This document shows, one piece after another, positions 18,114 through 28,048 of a stretch of DNA of 64,000 nt. The position numbers and the translations under genes were made by a program. The notes beneath the pieces are model-generated. The model made no database searches and had not been told where the DNA came from. It saw nothing but the letters and a program-made list of their open reading frames with translations. How positions within the stretch are numbered: the stretch's first letter is position 1; every line of letters starts with the position of its first letter. The stretch is from an uncultured Eubacteriales bacterium (GTDB lineage: Bacteria > Bacillota > Clostridia > Peptostreptococcales > Anaerovoracaceae). The stretch lies in the NCBI GenBank assembly GCA_900540145.1, contig UQEW01000001.1, forward strand, positions 5,756-69,755, written 5' to 3'.

Positions 18114-19208
18114 TCAGCTCACCCCTTTACTTTCTTTTCTTTTGCTGCCGGTAACTTTATCCCTTATTCCACCGAAGAGTTTTTCTTTGTAATAACTTAA
18201 TTTTTCGTTATTGTTGACCAGCATCATCACTATAAGGATGATAGCGTATATGAGCATTCTGTAATCGTTGAGTCCTCTCAAAAGTTCAGGAAGCGCAGTT
18301 AATATAACAGCAGCAATCACCGAACCTCTCATGCTTCCGATGCCGCCCAATACTACAAATACAAGGATTAATATGGAGTAATTATAATCAAATTTCGTAG
18401 CAACGAGAGAAGATAAGTTGTGTGAATAAAGTACTCCGGCAACTCCTGCAAAAAATGCAGATAAGGCAAATGCTATAAGCTTGTACTTTGTTATATTTAT
18501 TCCTGTAGCTTCCGCTGCTATTCTATTATCTCTTATAGCCATTATGGCTCTCCCCGACCTGGAATTTACCAGATTCAGGATGACTATTAACGTTATAAAA
18601 ATCAGTACAAACCCTATTACATAAGTAGAATCTTTAGGCGTTCCCGTTATGCCCATAGCGCCGTTAACTATGACATTTGCACTGGAGGCATCTAAATCCA
18701 TAGAGTTATATCCATCTACACCAAGGGCAAAATGCAATCCCTTAGAATCTGTAACTATGTACAAATTATTAACTATGTTTTTTATTATCTCGCCAAATGC
18801 TAAAGTTACTATCGCAAGATAGTCACCTCTGAGTCGTAAAACAGGTATTCCTACCAGTATTCCTATAACTGCTGCAGCCAACCCACCAAGCAGCAGAGCG
18901 ATAGGAAATCTTATGAGCGCTGATTCTATAGACGCTGAAGCTGCTACGGAAAATATGCTGCCCACAAAAGCCCCGACACACATGAAACCTGCATGCCCTA
19001 AACTTAATTCACCTAAAATACCGACAGTCAAATTAAGGGATATCGCAAGTATCACATTGACACATATAGGGACCAGTATCCCCTGAAACAGATTAGACGC
19101 AAGTCCTGTTTCTGTGTACACTACACAGAACAAAAACATCAAGGCAACTATTATGTAGGTAACCATACTGTTCTTTGTATTTTTGTTCATATCGCTTAAA
19201 CGTTTCAA
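18114..19208 (-). CDS. livM: Branched-chain amino acid ABC transporter permease LivM
   Basis: The 364-residue permease has about ten membrane segments and the LivM blocks NLTVGILGELSLGHAGFMCVGAF and LRLRGDYLAIVTLAFGEI, which contact the ATPases. The start appears to be TTG at 19208, preceded by AGGTGA about 7 bases upstream; the first in-frame ATG (19190) has no good ribosome site. A basic tail (TGSKRKESKG) ends the protein. Confidence 0.93.
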   Translation of the reverse strand: MKRLSDMNKNTKNSMVTYIIVALMFLFCVVYTETGLASNLFQGILVPICVNVILAISLNLTVGILGELSLGHAGFMCVGAFVGSIFSVAASASIESALIRFPIALLLGGLAAAVIGILVGIPVLRLRGDYLAIVTLAFGEIIKNIVNNLYIVTDSKGLHFALGVDGYNSMDLDASSANVIVNGAMGITGTPKDSTYVIGFVLIFITLIVILNLVNSRSGRAIMAIRDNRIAAEATGINITKYKLIAFALSAFFAGVAGVLYSHNLSSLVATKFDYNYSILILVFVVLGGIGSMRGSVIAAVILTALPELLRGLNDYRMLIYAIILIVMMLVNNNEKLSYYKEKLFGGIRDKVTGSKRKESKGVS

Positions 19209-19218
19209 ACCATGTCAC

Positions 19219-20097
19219 CTACACTTTCTCGTTCATCTTCTTGCCCATTATACCTGTCGGTCTGATTATAAGCACGACGATGAGCACACCAAATACTATA
19301 GCGTCAGACAGCTGTGAGGATATATATGCCTTGCTCAGATTTTCTATTATGCCAAGCAATATTCCTCCTATCATCGCTCCCGGTATAGAACCTATGCCTC
19401 CGAAAACAGCAGCGACGAAAGCCTTGATTCCCGGCATTGCGCCTGTATAAGGACTTATCTGCGGGTATGCAGAGCACAAAAGCAGGCTAGCTACCGCAGC
19501 CAAAGCCGAACCTATAGCGAAAGTAAGAGAAATAGTGCTGTTCACATTGACTCCCATCAACTGAGCTGCACCTCTGTCTTCTGATACTGCCTGCATGGCG
19601 GCACCAGGTTTTGTATATTTCATAAACAGCATAAGACCTGTCATTATGACAACAGTTACACATATAGTTACTACCGTAACTCCTGAAACCGTAAGTCCTT
19701 CTGCAATTTTCAAATCAGGTACATCTATAAGAACAGGGAAATTTTTTGCTGCTGAGCCAAATATTAAAAGCGCCGCATTCTGCAGCAAATAGCTGACACC
19801 TATGGCAGTAATAAGCACTGCAAGCGGCGTAGCATTTCTCAAAGGTTTATACGCCACCTTTTCAATGACTACTCCAAGTACAGTACATACGATTATCCCG
19901 CAAATTATAGCTACAACAGGAGATGTTCCTGCAGAGCTTATGGCGGTAAACATTACAAAACCGCCTATCATTATAACATCACCGTGGGCAAAGTTAAGCA
20001 TTTTTGCAATTCCATAAACCATTGTATATCCCAAAGCGATCAATGCATAAACACTACCTAAACTTATCCCACTTATCAAATAAGATAAAAAATTCAT
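19219..20097 (-). CDS. livH: Branched-chain amino acid ABC transporter permease LivH
   Basis: The 292-residue permease begins with YLISGISLGSVYALIALGYTMVYGIAKMLNFAHGDVIMIG, the LivH start, and contains RALMQAVSEDRGAAQLMG-like and FVAAVFGGIGSIPGAMIGG segments. It has about eight helices. It is separated from livK by 136 bases that contain an inverted repeat, which may lower its expression relative to the binding protein. Confidence 0.95.
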   Translation of the reverse strand: MNFLSYLISGISLGSVYALIALGYTMVYGIAKMLNFAHGDVIMIGGFVMFTAISSAGTSPVVAIICGIIVCTVLGVVIEKVAYKPLRNATPLAVLITAIGVSYLLQNAALLIFGSAAKNFPVLIDVPDLKIAEGLTVSGVTVVTICVTVVIMTGLMLFMKYTKPGAAMQAVSEDRGAAQLMGVNVNSTISLTFAIGSALAAVASLLLCSAYPQISPYTGAMPGIKAFVAAVFGGIGSIPGAMIGGILLGIIENLSKAYISSQLSDAIVFGVLIVVLIIRPTGIMGKKMNEKV

Positions 20098-20120
20098 TTT
20101 GATACCTCATCAAACACTTC

Positions 20121-20197
20121 AAGAGGGCGCCGCACAAGATATGCGATACCTGCAGAGCTTTCGCCCATCAGTGCGCACCGTCAAATGGCGCCCTCTT
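20121..20197 (-). repeat. Long-loop inverted repeat between livK and livH
   Basis: AAGAGGGCGCC (20121-20131) is the exact reverse complement of GGCGCCCTCTT (20187-20197). The 55 bases between can fold further: GCAC/GTGC, GAT/ATC and GGGC-GAAA-GCTC. There is no strong T run after it on the minus strand. It probably acts as a processing or stability hairpin in the liv mRNA; no known RNA family was recognised. Confidence 0.65.
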
Positions 20198-20233
20198 TCG
20201 GAGTTCTAATAGTAAGACTCTGTCTTTTTTATA

Positions 20234-21406
20234 TTAAACTGCTGAGTAAGCGCCATCCTTTATAACCATTGCCTTAGGCTCCTTGGTAGGTTCGCCTGAA
20301 GCGTCCCAAGTCATGGTCCCTGTTACGCCTTCAACGGTTATCTCTGTCATAGCAACTTTCAGAGCTTCACACAAATCGCTTACACTCATGTCAGGCGTAG
20401 CCTCAGCTTGTTCGATAGCTGCTTTTATAATGTAAATTGCATCATAAGCATCTGCTGCAAACTGATTAGGTGTGGCACCGTCATATGCTTCCTGGTATGC
20501 AGCTGTAAAAGTTTGTGTCTTTTCGTCTTTCGCATCTGCTGCAAAAGGAGTAAGAAGCATTACACCTTCTGCCAGCTCAGCATTATCGCCCAACTGGCCT
20601 ATAACTCCGTCAAGTCCATCGCATCCAAAGAAGGTTACATCAAGTCCCGCCTGGTCTGCCTGAGTAAGAATAAGAGCAGCTTCTTCATAATATATAGGAA
20701 GGAATACCAGATCCGCTCCGCTTTCTTTTATTTTTTGCAGCTGAACTGAAAAATCAGTCTTAGCGTCCTTTGTGAAAGCTTCAGTATCTACTATATCAAC
20801 ACCTTTTGTATCTGCTTCTGCAGCAAACTTTTCATAAATGCCGGAGGAATATACATCTGATGAATTGTATATTACAGCAACTTTGCTGTCGGCAAAATTT
20901 TCAGCAATATAATCTGCTGCGCCAATTCCCTGGTTAGGGTCACTGAAACATACTCTGAAAGCATTGTCTCCTGCGATAGATTCAACTGCTGAACCGGAAG
21001 GTGTCAGCTGGAACATGTTATCACTGCTGGTCTCTGCTACTACTGCCGCACAAGGCTGACTTGTAACTGTTCCCATCAGAATCTGTATTCCCTTATCTTT
21101 CAGCGAGTTATATGCGTTTACAGACTTCTCTGCGTCGTTTTCATCGTCCTGCCATTCGAATCTGATAGGAACACCATTGATTCCACCTGCTTCGTTTATT
21201 TCTTTAACCGCCAGCTCCGCTCCGTTTTTAACATTCTCGCCATAAGTAGCTGCTGAGCCTGTTGTAGGTCCTATGCCGCCGATTACGAATTCTTCTCCGC
21301 TGCTGCTCTCATTGCTGTCTCCGCCGCATCCTGTCAGCAGAGTTGCTGCCATGAGCACTGCCATAGCTGATACTGCAAATTTCTTTGCAAAACTTTTCTT
21401 TTTCAT
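20234..21406 (-). CDS. livK: Branched-chain amino acid ABC transporter substrate-binding lipoprotein
   Basis: The 390-residue protein has a lipoprotein signal, with a lysine-rich start, a hydrophobic stretch and the lipobox LLTGC near residue 26. The mature part is a type I periplasmic-binding fold of the Leu/Ile/Val group (GGIGPTTGSAATYGENVKNG, AVKEINEAGGINGVPI, QTFTAAYQEAYDGATPNQFAADAYDAIY). It is the first gene of the liv operon and sits behind a leader reading frame and a terminator-like hairpin. The specificity for branched-chain amino acids is by family and context. Confidence 0.93.
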   Translation of the reverse strand: MKKKSFAKKFAVSAMAVLMAATLLTGCGGDSNESSSGEEFVIGGIGPTTGSAATYGENVKNGAELAVKEINEAGGINGVPIRFEWQDDENDAEKSVNAYNSLKDKGIQILMGTVTSQPCAAVVAETSSDNMFQLTPSGSAVESIAGDNAFRVCFSDPNQGIGAADYIAENFADSKVAVIYNSSDVYSSGIYEKFAAEADTKGVDIVDTEAFTKDAKTDFSVQLQKIKESGADLVFLPIYYEEAALILTQADQAGLDVTFFGCDGLDGVIGQLGDNAELAEGVMLLTPFAADAKDEKTQTFTAAYQEAYDGATPNQFAADAYDAIYIIKAAIEQAEATPDMSVSDLCEALKVAMTEITVEGVTGTMTWDASGEPTKEPKAMVIKDGAYSAV

Positions 21407-21422
21407 TTTTACTCCTCCTCAT

Positions 21423-21452
21423 AATAAAAGCCTGCGAAAGGGTCGCAGGCTT
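21423..21452 (-). terminator. Attenuator-like terminator upstream of livK
   Basis: On the minus strand AAGCCTGCGA pairs with TCGCAGGCTT (10 pairs, 5-base loop) and is followed by TTATTAT. It lies about 16 bases before livK, where termination would switch the operon off. The upstream sequence CTGCAGGT near 21530 could pair with AGCCTGCG in its left arm, giving a possible antiterminator. Confidence 0.75.
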
Positions 21453-21466
21453 ATCTTTTAGGCATA

Positions 21467-21492
21467 TTGCCAGCTATTAGTCAGACTGGCAA
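21467..21492 (-). other. Leader hairpin between the liv leader frame and the terminator
   Basis: TTGCCAG and CTGGCAA form a 7-pair stem with a 12-base loop on the minus strand. It lies between the leader stop codon and the terminator and could be a pause or alternative structure in attenuation. Confidence 0.5.
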
Positions 21493-21504
21493 CTTTCCGG
21501 AAGG

Positions 21505-21630
21505 TCATATGAGTCTCTTTTGATTACCTGCAGCCAAATAAACATTATTTTGTCCGATGCCGACCACGATGATGACGGCTAGAATAATGCTTGTAATGAC
21601 TATTAGGCTGACAGTTAAAGTAAAACTCAT
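21505..21630 (-). CDS. Putative 41-residue leader peptide rich in Ile, Val and Leu
   Basis: A short frame starts at ATG 21630 with GGAAGGA about 11 bases upstream and ends at TGA 21505. It starts MSFTLTVSLIVITSIILAV. Of 41 residues 8 are Ile, 6 are Val and 5 are Leu, and 15 of the first 25 are branched-chain. It lies between a promoter and a terminator-like hairpin ahead of livK. This is the layout of ribosome-mediated attenuation, where stalling on scarce branched-chain codons would allow read-through. The hydrophobic run could also make it a real one-helix membrane peptide. I favour a leader peptide, without proof. Confidence 0.6.
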   Translation of the reverse strand: MSFTLTVSLIVITSIILAVIIVVGIGQNNVYLAAGNQKRLI

Positions 21631-21664
21631 AACCTATAATTCCTTCCTAAAGTGATACGTTGAT

Positions 21665-21697
21665 ATTATCACATATTGACGCTTTGTGTCAATATGT
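21665..21697 (-). promoter_or_regulatory. Liv promoter with overlapping perfect palindrome
   Basis: On the minus strand TTGACA (21687-21692) and GATAAT (21665-21670) are spaced by 16 bases. Across the -35 element and the spacer lies the exact inverted repeat ACATATTGAC-N7-GTCAATATGT (21671-21697). A protein bound there would block the polymerase, so it is a strong operator candidate. Confidence 0.7.
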
Positions 21698-21792
21698 CTT
21701 TCTGTTTTTCTCAAATTTTTTTATATTTTTTTGTTTTTTTGCACAAAATTCTCAGCATGGACGCGAACGGCAGGTGTCAAAACTGAAAATTA

Positions 21793-21882
21793 TACAACAT
21801 TCGTTCTTTGCCGATCCGGTCTAAACCGTGATTTTAGCTAAAATGTTGTAATATTTTTGAAAAAATCAAAATATTACAACAT
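21793..21882. repeat. ATGTTGTA-type palindrome, copy between liv leader and ilvE
   Basis: ATGTTGTAATATTTT (21843-21857) and AAAATATTACAACAT (21868-21882) are a perfect 15-base inverted repeat with a 10-base loop. A further half TACAACAT lies at 21793. The same word pair recurs near the window end (63724-63906). It lies in the non-coding stretch 21698-21903, which holds nothing else that I recognise. Confidence 0.75.
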
Positions 21883-21903
21883 ACTCAGATGCCGCATAAA
21901 TAT

Positions 21904-21937
21904 AATAGCCCCGAGGCAAACCCACGCCCGGGGCTAT
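21904..21937 (-). terminator. Intrinsic terminator of the leu-ilv operon
   Basis: On the minus strand ATAGCCCCGGGC and GCCTCGGGGCTAT form a GC-rich stem, followed by TATATTT. It is about 50 bases after the ilvE stop. Confidence 0.85.
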
Positions 21938-21989
21938 CTTAATATTCGAAGTCGTTTAATTCCTATACTATACCTCACTATACCTCTGA

Positions 21990-23060
21990 TTATTCTACCG
22001 GCACTATCCAGCCGCGCTTATCTTCTATCTTGCCGGTCTGGATGCCGTACAACTCATCGTACAGACGCTGGGACAACTCACCGATTTTACCGTTGTTTAT
22101 GATGAGATCCTTACCATCCCAGTTGAGTTCTCCGACAGGCGAGATAACCGCAGCAGTTCCTGTGGCAAAGACCTCTTCAAGTCTGCCCTCTTCACCTGCT
22201 TTAAAAATTTCATCGATGGTGAATCTTGTCTCATTAACCTTGTATCCCCAGTCTCTCATAACCTCGATCATCGAAGCCCTGGTGATACCCGGCAGAATTG
22301 TTCCTATCAGCGAGGAAGTGTAAATTTCGCCGTCTATTTTAAAGAAAGCGTTGGAAGTACCTATCTCTTCCACATACTTCTTTTCCTTAGCGTCCAACCA
22401 AAGTACCTGGTCAAAACCCATCTTGTGAGCTTTCTGCTCAGCAATCATAGCAGCGCCGTAGTTGCCTCCTATTTTAGCGAAACCGGTTCCGCCCATGGCA
22501 GACCTGATGTATTCATTTTCAACATATATTCTCGTAGGCGCAAGACCGTTTTCGTAGTAAGGTCCTACAGGGCTCAGTATTATTATAAATTTGTAAGTCT
22601 TTGAAACATCTACCCCCAGAAAAGCATCTGTCGCTATCATGAAAGGTCTGATGTAGAGAGCAGTGTCCTCCTTTTCAGGTATCCAGTCCTTGTCAACGCT
22701 TACGATGGCTTTGACCGCATCCACGAACAGTTCCTCATCCATAGCAGGCATGCACATTCTCTCGTTGGTGTTGTTAGCTCTTTTGGCGTTCATATCAGGT
22801 CTGAATAGCTGAACTTTGCCTTCTGCTGTCTTATAAGCTTTAAGCCCCTCAAACATTTCCTGACCATAGTGGAAAACAGTGCTGGCAGGATCCAGTTCAA
22901 GAGGACCGTAAGGCACTATTCTTCCGTCATGCCAGCCTTTTTCTATGTCATAATCCATGATGAACATGTGATCTGTAAATATCTTTCCAAAAGGCAGATG
23001 TTCAGGATCAGGTTTGGCCTTAGGCGAAGTTGTAAGTGTTACGCTGAATTTATTGTCCAT
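21990..23060 (-). CDS. ilvE: Branched-chain amino acid aminotransferase
   Basis: IlvE transfers the amino group between glutamate and the branched-chain 2-oxo acids, the last step for valine, leucine and isoleucine. The 356-residue protein is a fold-type IV PLP enzyme: STVFHYGQEMFEGLKAY near residue 60, the PLP lysine in FAKIGGNYGAAM, and EEIGTSNAFF and GTILPGITRASM further on. The frame is open to 23210, but ATG 23060 (MDNKFSVTL) has AAAGGAAG 5-7 bases before it and matches the family start. It is last in the operon. Confidence 0.96.
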   Translation of the reverse strand: MDNKFSVTLTTSPKAKPDPEHLPFGKIFTDHMFIMDYDIEKGWHDGRIVPYGPLELDPASTVFHYGQEMFEGLKAYKTAEGKVQLFRPDMNAKRANNTNERMCMPAMDEELFVDAVKAIVSVDKDWIPEKEDTALYIRPFMIATDAFLGVDVSKTYKFIIILSPVGPYYENGLAPTRIYVENEYIRSAMGGTGFAKIGGNYGAAMIAEQKAHKMGFDQVLWLDAKEKKYVEEIGTSNAFFKIDGEIYTSSLIGTILPGITRASMIEVMRDWGYKVNETRFTIDEIFKAGEEGRLEEVFATGTAAVISPVGELNWDGKDLIINNGKIGELSQRLYDELYGIQTGKIEDKRGWIVPVE

Positions 23061-23083
23061 TTTTTCTTCCTTTCCGATATATC

Positions 23084-23129
23084 GGCGCCCGTCCCCGCCT
23101 TGACCTCCGGTAAGCCGGACCCGGGCGCC
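23084..23129 (-). repeat. GC-rich hairpin between ilvD and ilvE
   Basis: GGCGCCCG and CGGGCGCC form an 8-pair stem that extends with a bulge. It stands out in an AT-rich genome and shares GGCGCCC with the livK-livH element. It may protect or segment the mRNA between ilvD and ilvE; no T run follows. Confidence 0.55.
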
Positions 23130-23149
23130 CTGTCTTATCACAAACAGTT

Positions 23150-24817
23150 CTATTTTAAAACAGCTCCTGTGTTGGCCGAAGATACCAATCTTGAATATCT
23201 CTCCAACCAACCGCTCTTTACCTTCTTCTCAGGCTTTACATACTCCTTGCGCCGCTTGTCGAATTCTTCATCCGAAACTCTGGCGCTGATGGAATACTCA
23301 GGAATGTTTATATCTATGATATCTCCCTCACGTAGCAGGCCTATCTCTCCTCCGTCAGCAGCTTCAGGGCTTACATGCCCTATAGATGCTCCGCGGCTTG
23401 CTCCGCTGAAACGTCCGTCGGTAATCAGAGCTACCGTCTTATCAAGACCCATTCCGGCAAGGGCGCTGGTAGGGTTGAGCATTTCTCTCATTCCCGGACC
23501 GCCTTTCGGTCCTTCATATCTTATAACTACTACCTGTCCGTCCTTTATCTCGCCTGCATATATGGCAGCTATGGCTTCTTCCTCACCGTCAAATACTCTG
23601 GCAGGACCGGAATGAACCAGCATTTCAGGAGCTACAGCGCTTCTCTTAACTACGCATCCGTCTTTTGCGATATTACCCCAAAGTATGGCGATACCGCCGG
23701 TTTGGCTATACGGGTCATCTACAGGTCTTATGGCATCTGTATTTTTTATGATGCGGCCGTTGATGTTCTCTCCCACGCTCTTGCCGGATACCGTAGGTAA
23801 AGTAGTATCGATCAAACCCTTAGATGCCAGCTGAGCAAGCACTGCAGGTACTCCTCCTGCGTTATCAAGATCGTGCATATGGGTGCCGCCGGCAGGAGCC
23901 AAATGGCATAGGTTAGGCGTAACCTGGCTTATTTCATTAAACAAGTTCAAGTCCACTGACACACCTGCTTCGTGAGCTATGGCCAGAAGATGAAGCACGC
24001 TGTTAGATGAACATCCGAGGGCCATGTCACATGCTATGGCGTTCTTTATGGATTTTTCGTTTATTATGTCTCTCGCCTTAACGTCTTTTTCTACCAAATC
24101 CATTATTGCCATGCCTGCGTGTTTTGCCAGCATTATTCTCCTGCTGGAAACTGCAGGTACAGTTCCGTTGCCCGGAAGAGCTATGCCTATGGCCTCGCAT
24201 AAACAGTTCATGCTGTTGGCGGTATACATGCCGGAACATGAGCCGCAGCCTGGGCAGACGTTCTGTTCATATTCGAGAAGACCTTCGTCATCGATGATTC
24301 CGGCTTTTCTTGCGCCAACAGCTTCAAACATCTTGGAAAGGCTGGTTTCTACGCCTCCAACCAGTCCGGACATCATAGGTCCGCCGGAACATACGATAGA
24401 CGGTATGTTCATTCTTACAGCCGCCATGACCATTCCGGGAACGATTTTATCGCAGTTAGGTACTAAAACGACTCCGTCAAAGGCATGGGCAGTTACCATT
24501 GTCTCTACGCTGTCAGCTATGAGTTCGCGGCTTGGCAGCGAATATTTCATTCCTATATGTCCCATGGCTATGCCATCGCATACTCCTATGGCAGGCACCA
24601 TGATAGGTGTTCCGCCTGCCATCCTTACGCCTGCTTTCACAGCTTCCGTTATCTTATCCAGATGCATATGACCCGGGACTATTTCGCTGTGAGCAGATAC
24701 TACTGCTATGAGTGGTTTGGACAACTCCTCTTCAGTGTATCCCATAGCATAGAAGAGGCTTCGCATAGGAGCCTTTTCTACGCCTTCGGTAACAAGTTTG
24801 CTTCTTGTCTTATTCAT
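23150..24817 (-). CDS. ilvD: Dihydroxy-acid dehydratase
   Basis: IlvD removes water from the dihydroxy acids of valine and isoleucine synthesis and carries an iron-sulfur cluster. The 555-residue protein has the cluster cysteine regions [11 protein letters not shown] near residue 120 and [19 protein letters not shown] near residue 190, and the C-terminal [23 protein letters not shown]. Length is normal. It follows ilvC by 12 bases. Confidence 0.97.
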   Translation of the reverse strand: MNKTRSKLVTEGVEKAPMRSLFYAMGYTEEELSKPLIAVVSAHSEIVPGHMHLDKITEAVKAGVRMAGGTPIMVPAIGVCDGIAMGHIGMKYSLPSRELIADSVETMVTAHAFDGVVLVPNCDKIVPGMVMAAVRMNIPSIVCSGGPMMSGLVGGVETSLSKMFEAVGARKAGIIDDEGLLEYEQNVCPGCGSCSGMYTANSMNCLCEAIGIALPGNGTVPAVSSRRIMLAKHAGMAIMDLVEKDVKARDIINEKSIKNAIACDMALGCSSNSVLHLLAIAHEAGVSVDLNLFNEISQVTPNLCHLAPAGGTHMHDLDNAGGVPAVLAQLASKGLIDTTLPTVSGKSVGENINGRIIKNTDAIRPVDDPYSQTGGIAILWGNIAKDGCVVKRSAVAPEMLVHSGPARVFDGEEEAIAAIYAGEIKDGQVVVIRYEGPKGGPGMREMLNPTSALAGMGLDKTVALITDGRFSGASRGASIGHVSPEAADGGEIGLLREGDIIDINIPEYSISARVSDEEFDKRRKEYVKPEKKVKSGWLERYSRLVSSANTGAVLK

Positions 24818-24829
24818 ACTTATCGCCTC

Positions 24830-25858
<1,029 letters not shown>

Positions 25859-25891
25859 TTAATATATTTTTGAGTGAAAAATCAATTGTCA

Positions 25892-26365
25892 TCATTTCTC
25901 AATACCGGTAACTCCGGTCCTGCATATATCTACTATTTCATAATCCTCGATAAGGTCGAGAAATGCGTCCAGTTTTTCCGGCGCTCCTGTCAGTTCCAGA
26001 ACCATCTCCTCTTTTGTGAGATTGATTATCTTGGCTCTGAAAATATCCACGATTTCTTTTATCTCTCTCCTTTTGGACTGGTCTGCTTTGACCTTTATCA
26101 TCAACAGTTCTCTGAAAAAGCTTTTGCTTCCGTCAAGAGTCTTTATGCTTCTTACAACTTCCAGCTTTTCCGTCTGAGCTACTATCTGGTGGAGAGTAAG
26201 ATTATCTCCTTCAAATACTATGGTTATCCTTGAAATTCCCGGGTCGTTTGTAGCAGATACAGTGAGAGAATCGATGTTGAAGCCTCTTCTTCCGTAAAGG
26301 CTTACCACTCTGGACAGCACATTCGCCTTATTGTCTACATATACGCTGACTACTTCTTTTTTCAT
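25892..26365 (-). CDS. ilvN: Acetolactate synthase small (regulatory) subunit
   Basis: The 157-residue regulatory subunit has an N-terminal ACT domain (VSVYVDNKANVLSRVVSLYGRRGFNIDSLTV) that binds valine for feedback inhibition, and the C-terminal domain ending ILDR-like DICRTGVTGIEK. It sits 15 bases after ilvB, as in most bacteria. Confidence 0.96.
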   Translation of the reverse strand: MKKEVVSVYVDNKANVLSRVVSLYGRRGFNIDSLTVSATNDPGISRITIVFEGDNLTLHQIVAQTEKLEVVRSIKTLDGSKSFFRELLMIKVKADQSKRREIKEIVDIFRAKIINLTKEEMVLELTGAPEKLDAFLDLIEDYEIVDICRTGVTGIEK

Positions 26366-26380
26366 GAGTTCTCTCCTTCC

Positions 26381-28048
26381 CTACTTATATATGATCTCAT
26401 CTACCGTCTGCCCGTTTTGAATCATAGGTAATACCAGATCCTCAGCAGCAATATCGCAATCTATCCATGAAGGTCCGTCGCATTTCAGCGCCTGGCTGAA
26501 GGCATCTTTAAGCTCCTCCATATTTTCTGCTCTGAAGCCATTGCCGCCGAAAGCTTCTATTAATTTGACAAAATCAGTTTTCCTGTTCGGAGTAGTCTGG
26601 GAATAACGTCTGTCATATATCAAAGTCTGCCACTGATAAACCATTCCCAATACTCTGTTATTAAAGATTACGGTTATTATCGGCAGCTTATTGGAAACTG
26701 CAGTACACGCTTCATTCAAGTTCATATGAAGTGAACCATCACCTGTCAAATGTACAACCCTCTTATCCGGATTGGCAAGTTGTGCACCGATAGCTGCTCC
26801 GTAGCCAAATCCCATGGTGCCAAGACCTCCGCTGGAGAGGAAATCTCTAGGCTTAGTCTGCTGTACATACTGGGCTGCCCACATCTGATGTTGTCCTACA
26901 TCGGTAACATATATGGTTTCCTTATCAACATTAGAACATATGTATCTGATTATTTCTTCCGGATTCATTCTGGAGTTGCATTCCTTGACTTTTGTAGGCT
27001 TTTCTCTGTCCCAGGCTGCTATCTTTTCTATCCACTCTTTATGAGAATTTTCCGAAATCTGCGGAAGCAGCTTTTCCAGCACTTCTTTGCAGTCGCCGAT
27101 AACGCTCTCTGTAGTCATAACGTTTTTATTTACTTCGCTTCTGTCAAGGTCTATCTGCAGTACCTTGGCCTTTTTGGCAAATTTTTTCGGGTTAAGAGCA
27201 ACTCTGTCGCTGAACCTTGTTCCCACAGCCAAAAGCAAGTCGGCCTCTGCCACGCACCTGTTGGCTGCATATGAACCGTGCATGCCGAGCATGCCGAAGA
27301 AACGTTCTTCTGAACTTGGGACAGTGCCAAGGCCCATCAAAGTATTTACTACAGGTATATCGGCTTTCTTCATAAGCTGCTGTACCTCTTCAGCCGCTTC
27401 TGCCGCTATAGCTCCTCCTCCTACAAGCATGACAGGACGTTCAGCACTGTTTATATATTCGGCAATACGAGCCAGCTTAGTTTCCTCATGCGGATCCTGT
27501 TTTTTCTTCAACGGATAATTCGGCGCCGGCTCATAATCTACCAGAGCATCTGTAACATCTTTTGTCATATCCACCAGCACAGGTCCCTTTCGGCCTTCGT
27601 TGGCAATTCTGAAGGCGTCTCTCATGGCATCTACCAAATCTTCCTTCTTGTTGACAAAAAAGCTGTGTTTTGTTATAGGGAAAGTTACTCCCGTTATGCA
27701 TACCTCTTGAAACGCATCTCTGCCGATCAGAGTATTTCCTACGTTGGCCGTAATAAATACTGTAGGTATGCTGTCCATATATGCTGTAGCTATGCCTGTA
27801 ACCAGGTTTGTGGCTCCGGGACCGCTGGTAGCTATAGCAACTCCTGTTTTCCCTGTGGACCTGGCATATCCGTCAGCGGCATGAGCCGCGCCCTGTTCAT
27901 GAGCTGTCAGAACATGCTTTATTTTATCGCTGTATTTATACAGTTCATCATACAAAATGATGGCGGTGCCGCCGGGATATCCGAAAACTGTATCTACGCC
28001 GTGTTCCAGAAGCACCTTTATAACTGCTTCAGCGCCTGTGATCTTCAT
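26381..28048 (-). CDS. ilvB: Acetolactate synthase large (catalytic) subunit
   Basis: IlvB is the thiamine diphosphate-dependent catalytic subunit that condenses pyruvate to acetolactate or acetohydroxybutyrate. The 555-residue protein has the catalytic Glu in TAHEQGAAHAADGYAR, the GIATAYMDSIPTVFITANV block and the cofactor motif GDGSLHMNLNEACTA near residue 440. The start is ATG 28048, which overlaps the stop of the upstream ATPase gene as ATGA; a longer in-frame upstream extension is unlikely. Confidence 0.97.
   Translation of the reverse strand: MKITGAEAVIKVLLEHGVDTVFGYPGGTAIILYDELYKYSDKIKHVLTAHEQGAAHAADGYARSTGKTGVAIATSGPGATNLVTGIATAYMDSIPTVFITANVGNTLIGRDAFQEVCITGVTFPITKHSFFVNKKEDLVDAMRDAFRIANEGRKGPVLVDMTKDVTDALVDYEPAPNYPLKKKQDPHEETKLARIAEYINSAERPVMLVGGGAIAAEAAEEVQQLMKKADIPVVNTLMGLGTVPSSEERFFGMLGMHGSYAANRCVAEADLLLAVGTRFSDRVALNPKKFAKKAKVLQIDLDRSEVNKNVMTTESVIGDCKEVLEKLLPQISENSHKEWIEKIAAWDREKPTKVKECNSRMNPEEIIRYICSNVDKETIYVTDVGQHQMWAAQYVQQTKPRDFLSSGGLGTMGFGYGAAIGAQLANPDKRVVHLTGDGSLHMNLNEACTAVSNKLPIITVIFNNRVLGMVYQWQTLIYDRRYSQTTPNRKTDFVKLIEAFGGNGFRAENMEELKDAFSQALKCDGPSWIDCDIAAEDLVLPMIQNGQTVDEIIYK

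Noticed and set aside
20121..20197. Hammerhead-type ribozyme
   Set aside because: CTGATG and GAAA occur on the minus strand, but the core order, stem positions and cleavage triplet do not fit.
21505..21630. Liv leader frame as a known membrane subunit such as KdpF
   Set aside because: Its composition, position before a terminator and neighbours fit a leader better, and no sequence match to a known small subunit was seen.
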